Below, piece after piece: positions 28,568 to 36,996 of a DNA stretch of 64,000 nucleotides (position 1 is the first letter of the stretch; the number at the start of each line of letters is the position of its first letter). This stretch comes from Candidatus Trichorickettsia mobilis (lineage in GTDB: Bacteria > Pseudomonadota > Alphaproteobacteria > Rickettsiales > Rickettsiaceae). The notes below the pieces were generated by a model. The model did no database searches. It was not told where the DNA came from and saw only the letters and a program-made list of their open reading frames with translations. Position numbers and translations under genes: made by a program. The stretch lies in assembly GCF_034366785.1 (NCBI RefSeq), contig NZ_CP112932.1, positions 1 to 64,000 of the forward strand, written 5' to 3'.

Positions 28568-29061
28568 GTAACAGACCAATAATAACTGGAATTATGGCCT
28601 GTGATTTGATGGGTGCTATCGGCAAAAATAATAAATTACCATGGAATTCAGAAGAAGAATTAGAACATTTCCGTAAAACAACCATTGATAATGTGATGAT
28701 TATGGGCTATCAGACATTTACTTCAATGCCTGAGAGAGCTTTGGAAAATAGGCAGAATATAGTTTTTTCACGAACAGCTAGAATTCAGATTAAAGAGAAT
28801 ATAGTATTTGTGTCATCTCTACAGGAATTTTTGAGTTTAATAAACGATTATAAAGACCAGAAATGTTTTATGATTGGCGGTGCTCAAATTGTAAATTTAT
28901 TTTTAGCAAATAATTTAATTACAGAATTTATATTGACTAAATTTAAACGAACCTATGGAGGAGATGTATTTTTTCCGTTGCATTTACTTGAGAATTGGTC
29001 TTATATCATAATTAGTGAACATACTGATTTTATCATTTATAAATATTTAAATCCCGGGTAA
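28564..29061 (+). CDS. folA: Dihydrofolate reductase
   Basis: FolA reduces dihydrofolate to tetrahydrofolate with NADPH and is the target of trimethoprim. The 165-residue product has GIMACDLMGAIGKNNKLPW, with the catalytic acidic residue in SEEELEHFRKTT, VMIMGYQTFTSMP, NIVFSR and FMIGGAQIVNLFL. The start overlaps the folKP stop as ATGA, which implies coupled translation. The CADD gene follows after four bases. Length is standard. Confidence 0.95.
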   Translation: MSNRPIITGIMACDLMGAIGKNNKLPWNSEEELEHFRKTTIDNVMIMGYQTFTSMPERALENRQNIVFSRTARIQIKENIVFVSSLQEFLSLINDYKDQKCFMIGGAQIVNLFLANNLITEFILTKFKRTYGGDVFFPLHLLENWSYIIISEHTDFIIYKYLNPG

Positions 29062-29065
29062 AGAT

Positions 29066-29728
29066 ATGAATTTTATTACTAAATTAAATGACGAATTAGA
29101 GCAATATAATTTGCTAAACCATGATTTTTATAAATCTTGGAGTGCCGGTTGTTTAAGTAGCGAGACCTTGCAATTATATGCTCAGGAATACTATAAGCAT
29201 GTAGCTGCTTTTCCAAGATATGTCAGTGCTATTCATTCTTCATGTGAGCATTTACCCCATCGGCAGATATTATTAAAAAATTTAATTGAAGAAGAGCAGG
29301 GTGAAGATAATCATCCGGAGCTATGGGCACGTTTTGCTGAAAAGTTGGGTTGTAATCGTCTTGATATGCAAAATGAGCCTACTTTAAACGAAACCAAGTT
29401 ACTGGTAGATGGTTATTTTAAACTAGTATATAAAGATTTTGCCAGTGGTCTTGGTGCTTTATATGCATATGAACGTCAAACTCCAGGAGTTGCCAAATCT
29501 AAAATAGAAGGTTTACAGAAATTTTATCATGTTAATGATGAAAGGTCGTTAAAATTTTTTACAGTGCATTTAGAGGCAGATGAATGGCATTCTGCCGAAT
29601 GTGCTAAGATTATTGAGGAGCTTGATAATACGCAGCAGCAACTAGTTGTTGATGGAGCAATAAATGGAGCTAAGTTATTGTGGCAGTTTTTAGATGGGAT
29701 GACCAGGAGTATAGCGAGTGCACATTAA
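29066..29728 (+). CDS. CADD-family p-aminobenzoate synthase
   Basis: The 220-residue product belongs to the CADD/PqqC-like haem-oxygenase fold. In Chlamydia, CADD makes p-aminobenzoate for folate by a self-sacrificing reaction on one of its own tyrosines, with a dimetal site. The likely metal ligands are present: E76 or E77 and H83 (EEEQGEDNHPELW), E136 (YAYERQTP), H168, D172 and H175 (HLEADEWHS). Y22 and K146 sit where the chlamydial tyrosine and lysine implicated in the reaction lie, judging by constant offsets. Its position directly behind folA fits a pABA role and explains the absence of pabABC here. Confidence 0.9.
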   Translation: MNFITKLNDELEQYNLLNHDFYKSWSAGCLSSETLQLYAQEYYKHVAAFPRYVSAIHSSCEHLPHRQILLKNLIEEEQGEDNHPELWARFAEKLGCNRLDMQNEPTLNETKLLVDGYFKLVYKDFASGLGALYAYERQTPGVAKSKIEGLQKFYHVNDERSLKFFTVHLEADEWHSAECAKIIEELDNTQQQLVVDGAINGAKLLWQFLDGMTRSIASAH

Positions 29729-30455
29729 GGCTGTTAAAACTGCTCCAATTAGTTTAGGTGAAGAAATTACTAAGGTACTGGATAATTATCTGCCACCACT
29801 TGTTGAAAATACAATAATAGCCATTGCTTCCAAAATTATTAGTCTAAGCCAGAATCGCATATTGGCTTGTGCGGACGTAGCCAATAAAAATGGGCTAATA
29901 AAAAAAGAAGCTGATGCTTTTATTGCAGATGAGTATAATAATGGTAACGTTTGTTTAACAATAAAAAATAATATATTAGTACCGTTTGCTGGGGTTGATG
30001 AATCAAATGGCAACAATCATTACATTTTATATCCACTTGATATACAACAAACTGCTGCTAAGATTTGGCAATATCTGCGTACAAAAAATAATATCAGCAA
30101 TTTAGGAATAATCATTACTGATAGCAATATCACGGCACTGCGCCGAGGAGTGACTGGAGTTGCAATCGGATATTATGGTTTTGAACCGTTATATAATTAT
30201 GTTGGCAAATTAGATATTTTTGGCAAAACTATCAAAATGACTTACATAAATAATTTAGATGCCTTAGCAGCCGCTGCCGTGTTAGTTATGGGTGAGGGCA
30301 ATGAGAGTACTCCCATTGCTATTATCACTGATGCTCCAAGGATTGAGTTTTCATCAACTTCTGACTTTAACATGAATAAAATTAGCATGCCAATAGGTGA
30401 GGATTTTTATTCACCTATTTTACGAACAGTGCGCTGGATCTGGAACCGGAGATAG
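29718..30455 (+). CDS. folC2: F420-0:gamma-glutamyl-ligase-like protein, FolC2-type dihydrofolate synthase
   Basis: The 245-residue product is of the CofE family: ENTIIAIASKIISLSQ at 29-44, a conserved acidic GxxES-like VDESNGNNHYILYP, IITDSNITALRRGVTGVAIG and ALAAAAVLVMGEGNESTPIAII. In Chlamydia a homologue beside CADD replaces FolC, adding glutamate to dihydropteroate; the same role here is inferred from family and neighbours. The start is GTG, overlapping CADD by 11 bases. The last codons and stop lie in sequence shared with the toxin-gene relic beginning right after, so the natural C-terminus may have been replaced. Confidence 0.82.
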   Translation: MHIKAVKTAPISLGEEITKVLDNYLPPLVENTIIAIASKIISLSQNRILACADVANKNGLIKKEADAFIADEYNNGNVCLTIKNNILVPFAGVDESNGNNHYILYPLDIQQTAAKIWQYLRTKNNISNLGIIITDSNITALRRGVTGVAIGYYGFEPLYNYVGKLDIFGKTIKMTYINNLDALAAAAVLVMGEGNESTPIAIITDAPRIEFSSTSDFNMNKISMPIGEDFYSPILRTVRWIWNRR

Positions 30456-30840
30456 CAGAATCCTTGAACTTACCTACCTGAGGAGGTTGGTTCTGCTCAA
30501 GTTTACGCTTTTCTAGGATTATCTGATTATAATGCTCATTTTCACTTGAGGAAAGAAAAACCGCAGCAATTCTGTCCAGCTCAACACCACCACTAAGCTG
30601 TCAAGTCGCTGCTGCCGTTATTGAAGTATTGGTCAAGTAAGTACCAAGCTCTAGAGTTGCAGCTCCCATCATCACAACTTGTGTCATTGCCAATTGCGGC
30701 TGTGGCGCAATTTCTGGACGCTGCTGGTATTGCTGAAGGGATAATTGTTGTTTGTCGTCTGTGTCTGTAGACTTGAGTTCATTAGCCAGTGATTGATGTT
30801 TTGGCGATATTGGCTCAGAAATTTCCGTTATATTTTTCAT
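30456..30840 (-). pseudogene. Internally deleted relic of the TPR/toxin gene at 40172
   Basis: On the minus strand the ATG at 30840 begins MKNITEISEPISPKHQSLAN, nearly identical to the start of the gene at 40172. After DKQQLS the sequence jumps to QQYQQRPEIAPQPQLAMTQV, residues about 367 onward of the full gene, so roughly 330 codons are deleted. A TGA replaces the Trp codon of AAAWQLSGG, and beyond it the readable frame continues (QLSGGVELDRIAAVFLSSS and on) to KFKDSAIS at the folC2 stop. No toxin tip remains. The upstream promoter palindrome is kept. Confidence 0.88.
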
Positions 30841-30857
30841 ATTGACCTCTTGCAACA

Positions 30858-30896
30858 ACTTATAGTCGCAATAATCTTATAATTGCAACTATAAGT
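30858..30896 (-). promoter_or_regulatory. 39-bp imperfect palindrome upstream of the relic
   Basis: ACTTATAGTCGCAAT at 30858-30872 pairs with ATTGCAACTATAAGT at 30882-30896 (14 of 15). The same 39-base palindrome lies at 40116-40154 before the intact gene. It is a candidate operator for this gene family. Confidence 0.55.
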
Positions 30897-30969
30897 GTAT
30901 GTACTTTCTAATTAGCAGTCAATATTAATCTTGATGGAATTATCTTGTAATTAGCTGAGATTTTAAAGA

Positions 30970-31151
30970 ATATTCAATGAATCATACGCGTCAAGTTAAG
31001 GAAAATTAACACTCAATTGTCTGAGCTGAACCCATTTACGAGCGCGACAATCTAGTTAAATAGAGTTTTTCTGGATTGCTTCGGCTGTGCTTCGCACTGA
31101 TGGTTTGTATCATCTCTTTTCCTTAACTTGACGTGTATGATTCATTGAACA
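30970..31151. repeat. Repeat family A, 182-bp copy
   Basis: Left arm ATTCAATGAATCATACGCG then TCAAGTTAAGGAAAA from about 30970; right arm TTTTCCTTAACTTGACGTG then TATGATTCATTGAACACT ending near 31151. About 34 of the terminal bases pair. The centre has the CTGGATTGCTTCGGC motif of the nested family D. It lies between the relic and the zinc-finger gene; nothing else is seen in 30900-31186. Confidence 0.75.
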
Positions 31152-31186
31152 CTCTGGGATAAGGTAATAAATAGCGAAAGAAATTA

Positions 31187-31354
31187 TTAGGCTTCGTTAT
31201 CCTTCAGTATAAATTTCTTGCTACAATATGGACAAACTATAGAACCATTCTCTGTATCTATCTCTAAATATACTTTGGGATGATCGTAAGGCACTTCTTT
31301 GCCTGCACAAGAAACGGAACTGGTTTTTGTGTTCACAATTTCAACAATGTTCAT
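31187..31354 (-). CDS. Small zinc-finger protein, zf-CHCC (NDUFS6-like)
   Basis: A 55-residue protein too short for most ORF cut-offs. It reads MNIVEIVNTKTSSVSCAGKE and ends CPYCSKKFILKDNEA. C16, H25, C41 and C44 give the C-x8-H-x15-C-x2-C pattern of the zf-CHCC family, whose mitochondrial member is a complex I subunit and whose alphaproteobacterial members are short proteins of about this length. It therefore probably binds one zinc ion. It is divergent from the SDR gene at 31443. Confidence 0.85.
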   Translation of the reverse strand: MNIVEIVNTKTSSVSCAGKEVPYDHPKVYLEIDTENGSIVCPYCSKKFILKDNEA

Positions 31355-31442
31355 AAATTTAATGTGATATAAGATATTTTTAATAATTAACTTACAATAA
31401 ACTGTTACTATAGGTCTTTATTTTAAGTCAGGAGATAATAAC

Positions 31443-32222
31443 ATGCAAGATAAAATAGTGGTTATTACAGGATCTACTAGTGGTATTGGTCTTGGAATTG
31501 CTGAACATTTAGCTTCACTTGGAAGTAAGGTGGTGATTAATGGTTTTGCTGCAGCAGATATGGTCGAACAAATTTGTCTTAAATTAAAAAATTTAGGAGC
31601 TACAGATGTTTTTTACCATAATGCTGATTTATCAAAACCGGTAGAAATTACAGCAATGTTCGAGCAAATACTTGAAAAATTTGGCAAGATTGATGTCTTA
31701 ATCAATAATGCTGGCATCCAATTTGTAGCACCGATCGAAGATTTTCCTCCAGAAAAATGGGAAGCAATATTACGTATCGATTTAATTTCAGCATTTTATA
31801 CCATAAAATATGCGCTACCGAGCATGAAAAAAAATGGATTTGGACGCATCATCAATATTGCTTCTGCCCATGCTTTAGTAGCATCCCCTTTTAAGTCAGC
31901 TTATGTTGCTGCTAAACATGGTTTGCTTGGGCTAACCAAAACTGTTGCTCTTGAATGTGCTGAATATGGAGTAACGGTGAATGCGATATGTCCAGGGTAT
32001 TGTCAAACACAATTAGTACTGGATCAGGTAGCAAATACAGCAAAAGTCAGAAACATTAGTGAAGAAGAAGTCATCAAAAAAGTAATGTTGGAACCTCATG
32101 CAACAAAGAAATTTATTAAAATTGCCGAGCTTGCAGCATTGGTAGAATTTTTATGCAGTAGTAAATCTGCCTCAGTTACTGGTGCAGCTTTGCCAATGGA
32201 TGGTGGATGGACAGCTCATTAA
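31443..32222 (+). CDS. bdhA: 3-hydroxybutyrate dehydrogenase-like SDR
   Basis: The 259-residue short-chain dehydrogenase has the NAD-binding TGSTSGIGLGIA at 9-20, NNAGIQFVAPIEDF and the catalytic Ser and Tyr-x3-Lys in NIASAHALVASPFKSAYVAA with K following. The pattern NAGIQFVAPIEDFP and the C-terminal SVTGAALPMDGGWTAH match D-3-hydroxybutyrate dehydrogenases, which interconvert 3-hydroxybutyrate and acetoacetate with NAD. GGAG precedes the ATG. No PHB synthesis gene is in the window, so it may serve host-derived or stored 3-hydroxybutyrate. Confidence 0.88.
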   Translation: MQDKIVVITGSTSGIGLGIAEHLASLGSKVVINGFAAADMVEQICLKLKNLGATDVFYHNADLSKPVEITAMFEQILEKFGKIDVLINNAGIQFVAPIEDFPPEKWEAILRIDLISAFYTIKYALPSMKKNGFGRIINIASAHALVASPFKSAYVAAKHGLLGLTKTVALECAEYGVTVNAICPGYCQTQLVLDQVANTAKVRNISEEEVIKKVMLEPHATKKFIKIAELAALVEFLCSSKSASVTGAALPMDGGWTAH

Positions 32223-32324
32223 TTATAAGATCAGGCTATCAAGGATAAAATTTCTTTACTTGAGCTGCTATTGATAATATTTTCTTCTAAAAGCAATTTA
32301 TCCTATTTAGGCTACAGTAAAATA

Positions 32325-35135
32325 ATGACCAGATTTAAAAATACCATTTTGCTATTTTTATTATTGTTAATGCATACTAACGTTGCGATAGCCATTGAAG
32401 CGCCAATTAAAATAGAAGTTAAAACTTTTGATGGTAACACAATTTTTATATTTTATCATGGTAGAGAGCAGCAATTAAAAGTTGCTGCGAATGGTAACAA
32501 TGTTTCAGTAACTATGAGTATTCCTACTGGATTTGAATTATTGAATCCAGGTGATTTTAGCGGATTTGCTACTACTCCACAATTAAGTAAAGACCAAAAA
32601 CTAATTACTTTTTCTACAAAAGCAGAATTTAAATCTCAATCCATTATTAATGGCGAAAAACTTACAGCAATAAAATTTCGCGCCGAACCAGAGGAACAAG
32701 AGCTTCAAACTTCAGCTCCAGCAGTGGATCAGAAAACAATAGATGATTCCTCTAATTCAAAAACACCAGAGCCAAAGTCTGAGATCAAACAAGAAAATAA
32801 AGATAATATAGGATATAAACTAATTAAAGGAGAGCATATCCTAACATTTGATTTTGGTGAACAAAATCCTGGAATGGCTGCCTTTTTTAGAGGTAAATAT
32901 CTTTGGATAGTATTTGATCAACCAAAAATATTTACCTTTATTAATAATTCAGTGTTAACTAATTTTACTCAAATAGCTTCTGATACCAATACTATTTTAA
33001 AAATGAAAGTTAACGGTTATAAAAATGCACGGGTTACTAAAACCGGTAAATTATGGAATATTATTATTTCTCAAGTTGAGAATAAAGACAAAAAATTGGT
33101 ATTGACTCCTCAAGTAGCAGAGAATCAGGATGAATTGACAATTACCGGTGATTTTGAGAATAGTAGATTTATAGAAATTAATGATAAAGTAGTAGGAGAT
33201 ATTATAAAACTTATTACTTTTAAAACTCCCTCTATACGTGTTGAACAATTAAAAGAGTTTATTGATTTTAATCTTATTCCTTCTATTCAAGGATGTGTTA
33301 CAGCTATTAGTAGTGATGAAAGTGTTGAATTCAGCAAAGATAAAAATTCACTACATATTATTTCCAAAAGTGATTTTTTAAATACTAATCAAAATAATAG
33401 TAATGACAACACTTCCAAGATTCTTCTATCCACTGATCAAGGTAGCTTACTCCCTGTCGGACATTGGGTTGACGATAAGAAATTTATTGATACACGGAGT
33501 CAATTAATTAGCGAGGCCGGACTTGCGGATAATAAGACTGTTCTATTTAGTAAAAGGCTTGAGCTTGCAAAATTTTTCTTTGAGCATGGCTTATATAAAG
33601 AATCATTATCAGCTTTAGTTTTAGCTCAGAAAACTACAAACGACGAATATAAAGTAGATCTTAAAAGCCAGTTTTTAACTGCCGTAGATTATACTTTGGT
33701 AGGAGTACTTGATGAAGCAGCTAAGATTTATACTAGTTTGTTGGCAATTGTTGATCAATCAAATGCAGATGAAATTAATTTATGGAACAATTATAACGCA
33801 TTTCTATTTGGTAAAAATCCAAATAAAATAGGCTTTCTAAGTAACTTAGACAAGTTTGTAAATTTATATCCTGACGATTTATATTGGCCGTTAGCTTTCA
33901 GTGAAATTGATTTATGTTTGCTTAGTAATGATCTAAAAACTGTTGAATCAATGTTTAAGATATTACGCAGTGCCCCTCTTGGAAAATACACCAACAGTTT
34001 GCAATTTTATAAAGCAAGCTATTATAGAAAAAAGAAACAGCTAAATTTAACTCAGCAATTTCTAACTGATCTAGCACAAAAAGAAGATGATCCATTTAAT
34101 CAAGTGCGTGCAGAGATGGAACTGGTAAAATTACAAGTTAGTAAAAAAGAAATTAGTTTGGCTGAGGCAACAAAGCGTTTAGAAGCATTAAGATTTCTCT
34201 GGCGTGGGGATACGTTAGAATATGATTTACTACTATTATTAGCTGGATATTATCGTGATCAGAATGATAGTATGAATGCGCTCCGAACTTATATGTATAT
34301 CTCAAATGCATTTAATAACCAACTTAGCAATTTCTATATTACTTCAGAGATGGTAAAAATCTTTAATGGTATTTTCTTACCAGGCGGCACTGTTGAGAAG
34401 ATGTCTCCTTTTGAAGCAGTATCATTGTTTAATGAATTTAAAGAGCTTAATCCTATAGGCGTTCAGGGTGATGAGATTATTTTGTTGATCGCCAGAAAAT
34501 TAATGGAGCTCGACCTACTTGATCAAGCTGTTGAATTATTAAAACACCAGGTTTCTTATCGTCTTACTGGAGAAAAACGTATAATTAATGCTGATCATTT
34601 GGCAATAGCACTGTTAATGGATAAAAAACCTTTGGAAGCGATTAAGGTTCTAGATGAAACTGATAAGGATAATTTTAAATTTGATGAACATAAATATCGC
34701 TTACGGCTTAAAGCTAAAGCATTAATTGATACGAATCAATATCTTGAGGCTTTAGACGTTTTGGCTGAAGATGATTCTAAAGATGCTCAGATTCTAAAAA
34801 AAGAAAGTTTATTCCAAGCAGAAAAATGGAAGGAATATATTGATTTAGTAGCGCCAATAGTGAACAACATTGCTAAAGATAAAATAAATGATGGCGCAAT
34901 GATTCAGGATATTTTAAGGTTAGCTATCGCTTATTATATGATTAATGACCAACCGGCACTAGCAGCTTTAGTACAATCTTTGAATCTTAATAGTGAAAAT
35001 GAAATGCTTAAAAATACAGTAGATTTATTATTAACCACTGGTAAGCCGATAGATTATAAAAATTTGGATCAAAGTTTGGATATTAACCAAGTACAGATTT
35101 TACTTGAAAAATATAAAAATCAGCTGTTTAGTTAA
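32325..35135 (+). CDS. Large periplasmic repeat protein of unknown function
   Basis: The 936-residue product starts with a clear Sec signal peptide (MTRFKNTILLFLLLLMHTNV, cleavage probably after AIA near 23). A beta-rich N-terminal third resembling AMIN-like domains follows, with a charged linker around 140-170. From about residue 400 the protein is helical in TPR-like pairs (RLELAKFFFEHGLYKESLSA, DHLAIALLMDKKPLEAIKVL). A TTG-started frame begins 54 bases upstream, but the signal peptide decides for ATG 32325. I cannot name it; similar long repeat proteins occur before ftsY-like genes in Rickettsiales as far as I recall. ftsY follows after 34 bases. Confidence 0.75.
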   Translation: MTRFKNTILLFLLLLMHTNVAIAIEAPIKIEVKTFDGNTIFIFYHGREQQLKVAANGNNVSVTMSIPTGFELLNPGDFSGFATTPQLSKDQKLITFSTKAEFKSQSIINGEKLTAIKFRAEPEEQELQTSAPAVDQKTIDDSSNSKTPEPKSEIKQENKDNIGYKLIKGEHILTFDFGEQNPGMAAFFRGKYLWIVFDQPKIFTFINNSVLTNFTQIASDTNTILKMKVNGYKNARVTKTGKLWNIIISQVENKDKKLVLTPQVAENQDELTITGDFENSRFIEINDKVVGDIIKLITFKTPSIRVEQLKEFIDFNLIPSIQGCVTAISSDESVEFSKDKNSLHIISKSDFLNTNQNNSNDNTSKILLSTDQGSLLPVGHWVDDKKFIDTRSQLISEAGLADNKTVLFSKRLELAKFFFEHGLYKESLSALVLAQKTTNDEYKVDLKSQFLTAVDYTLVGVLDEAAKIYTSLLAIVDQSNADEINLWNNYNAFLFGKNPNKIGFLSNLDKFVNLYPDDLYWPLAFSEIDLCLLSNDLKTVESMFKILRSAPLGKYTNSLQFYKASYYRKKKQLNLTQQFLTDLAQKEDDPFNQVRAEMELVKLQVSKKEISLAEATKRLEALRFLWRGDTLEYDLLLLLAGYYRDQNDSMNALRTYMYISNAFNNQLSNFYITSEMVKIFNGIFLPGGTVEKMSPFEAVSLFNEFKELNPIGVQGDEIILLIARKLMELDLLDQAVELLKHQVSYRLTGEKRIINADHLAIALLMDKKPLEAIKVLDETDKDNFKFDEHKYRLRLKAKALIDTNQYLEALDVLAEDDSKDAQILKKESLFQAEKWKEYIDLVAPIVNNIAKDKINDGAMIQDILRLAIAYYMINDQPALAALVQSLNLNSENEMLKNTVDLLLTTGKPIDYKNLDQSLDINQVQILLEKYKNQLFS

Positions 35136-35169
35136 GCATTCTCATTAAATTTATACGTAAAGCCTAGAT

Positions 35170-36072
35170 ATGTTTAATAGAATCAAACAAGCGTTAATTA
35201 ATACCTCAGGTAAAATCTCTAGTGGTATTGACAATATATTCTTTAAAAAAAAGCTGGATGATAATAGTTTAAATGAATTAGAAGAATTATTAGTCGCTGC
35301 AGATATGGGCAGCGCAGTTGCTGCACTGCTAATTCAACGTTTAAAAACAACGAAGTTTGACAAAGATATTACTGTTGAATTAATTAAAGAAAAACTAGCA
35401 GAAGAAATCTCTAATATCCTGGCAGTTAGTAATAACAAATTTACCTGTGATCATCCTGGATTAAATGTAATTTTAGTGTGTGGAGTAAATGGTAGTGGTA
35501 AAACTACTACTATCGGTAAATTAGCAGCTAGTTATATGCAGTCTGGAAAAAAAGTGGCCATTGCTGCTTGCGACACCTTCAGAGCAGCAGCGGTAGAGCA
35601 ATTGGCTGAGTGGAGTATTCGTTCAAATACGATGTTGTTCACTGGTGATATAGAAGCGGATCCAGCTAGTGTTGCATATTCAGCGATGCAGCAAGCAATA
35701 GCTAATAATATTGATATTTTATTTATTGATACCGCTGGCCGATTACATAATTATCAAAATTTGATGGATGAACTTAGTAAAATTGTTAGGGTATTAAAAA
35801 AAATTGATCCCATTGTTCCTCATCATTGTTTATTAGTAATTGATGGTACTACTGGTCAAAATGTTTTTAATCAGGTAGAACAATTTACTGCCATCGCTGG
35901 CGTTACTGGCTTAATTATTACTAAATTAGATGGCACAGCAAAAGCAGGAGCCATTGTTGGAATAGTCAAAAAATTTGCTTTACCAGTACATTTTATTGGG
36001 GTTGGTGAAAAAATTGATGATCTCAAGCAGTTTGATCATCTAGATTTTGCTAAAACATTGGTAGGTATTTAA
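35170..36072 (+). CDS. ftsY: Signal recognition particle receptor FtsY
   Basis: FtsY receives SRP-ribosome complexes at the membrane. The 300-residue protein has only the NG core: an N helical bundle at 1-90, Walker A GVNGSGKT at 105-112, DTFRAAAVEQLAEW, the G3 FIDTAGRLHNYQNLM, G4 TKLDGTAKAG and the closing FIGVGEKIDDLKQF. The long acidic A domain of enterobacterial FtsY is absent, which is usual in alphaproteobacteria. It may be cotranscribed with the large repeat protein upstream. Confidence 0.96.
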   Translation: MFNRIKQALINTSGKISSGIDNIFFKKKLDDNSLNELEELLVAADMGSAVAALLIQRLKTTKFDKDITVELIKEKLAEEISNILAVSNNKFTCDHPGLNVILVCGVNGSGKTTTIGKLAASYMQSGKKVAIAACDTFRAAAVEQLAEWSIRSNTMLFTGDIEADPASVAYSAMQQAIANNIDILFIDTAGRLHNYQNLMDELSKIVRVLKKIDPIVPHHCLLVIDGTTGQNVFNQVEQFTAIAGVTGLIITKLDGTAKAGAIVGIVKKFALPVHFIGVGEKIDDLKQFDHLDFAKTLVGI

Positions 36073-36189
36073 TTGTATTTATACAAAACTATCTATTTAG
36101 GCAGAAAATTATATTTTAATATAAAAATATTGACATACATATTGAGTTATATTAATTTTTATTCATAATCAACTTATGAGGTAAAAATT

Positions 36190-36990
36190 ATGTCTAAATC
36201 AACTGACTATGATAAAAAGTCATTATATAAACGAATAATGAAGCTGAGTCATGGTCAGTCACAAGATGAGTGGCTAATTAATCTAAATTTTACTAGGCTT
36301 CAGTTTCTTGAGGTTAAGGACAAGCTATCGGCGCTAAAAGAGCTGATTGGCATGGTGGCTGTGACTGGCATGAACGTTGATAGTACAACGATGAGAATGA
36401 TGAAAGATTGGGTTGAAGATTTAACTCAGCAATCTGTTAATGAGCTTCAACGAGAACAGCTACCATTATTCTATTGGAACACTCTGTCAAAGAAAATAGT
36501 GGAATATGATGTTGCCGCTGGAGATTTGAGTTTGTCTATCTATCAAGACCTAACTATACAAGATATTCTTAAATATCACAAAGAGAATGGTAATATTATT
36601 GTATTCATCACTGGTAATTATATTCCTAATTCTCGAGAGCTTATAGAGCAGATATTTCAAGGGTTGGCAATTGCAGAATTTATAAAAGATAAATTTAATG
36701 ATGATAATGTTACTACTATACCTTTGAATGAATATTATAAGTTAAGAGCTTATGACCAATTTAAAGACAAAGATTTGCTAAAGAGTATAATGACAGAATA
36801 TTTGGATTTAGATGTAAATACGGCGCTTAACTCTGTTAATAATTTTATTAAAGATAATTTTTTTTCGTTATCTGGAATATGCAAGGCAGCTGTCTGCATT
36901 ACCGGAGTAGAAGAAGTGGATCACCATATTACTAATTATCTTTCAATTGAACTGCATGGGCATGTTAATGAAAGTAACTTAGATCAATAA
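36190..36990 (+). CDS. Hypothetical cytoplasmic protein, 266 residues
   Basis: I do not recognise this protein. It is mostly helical and charged, with no signal peptide or membrane span. Possible features are a helix with DEWLINLNFTRLQFLEVKDK near the start and VDHHITNYLSIELHGHV near the end. GAGG before the ATG is a good ribosome-binding site, so it is probably translated. It faces the RMND1-like gene tail to tail, six bases apart. A lineage-specific or effector role is possible but unsupported. Confidence 0.65.
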   Translation: MSKSTDYDKKSLYKRIMKLSHGQSQDEWLINLNFTRLQFLEVKDKLSALKELIGMVAVTGMNVDSTTMRMMKDWVEDLTQQSVNELQREQLPLFYWNTLSKKIVEYDVAAGDLSLSIYQDLTIQDILKYHKENGNIIVFITGNYIPNSRELIEQIFQGLAIAEFIKDKFNDDNVTTIPLNEYYKLRAYDQFKDKDLLKSIMTEYLDLDVNTALNSVNNFIKDNFFSLSGICKAAVCITGVEEVDHHITNYLSIELHGHVNESNLDQ

Positions 36991-36996
36991 TAACAA

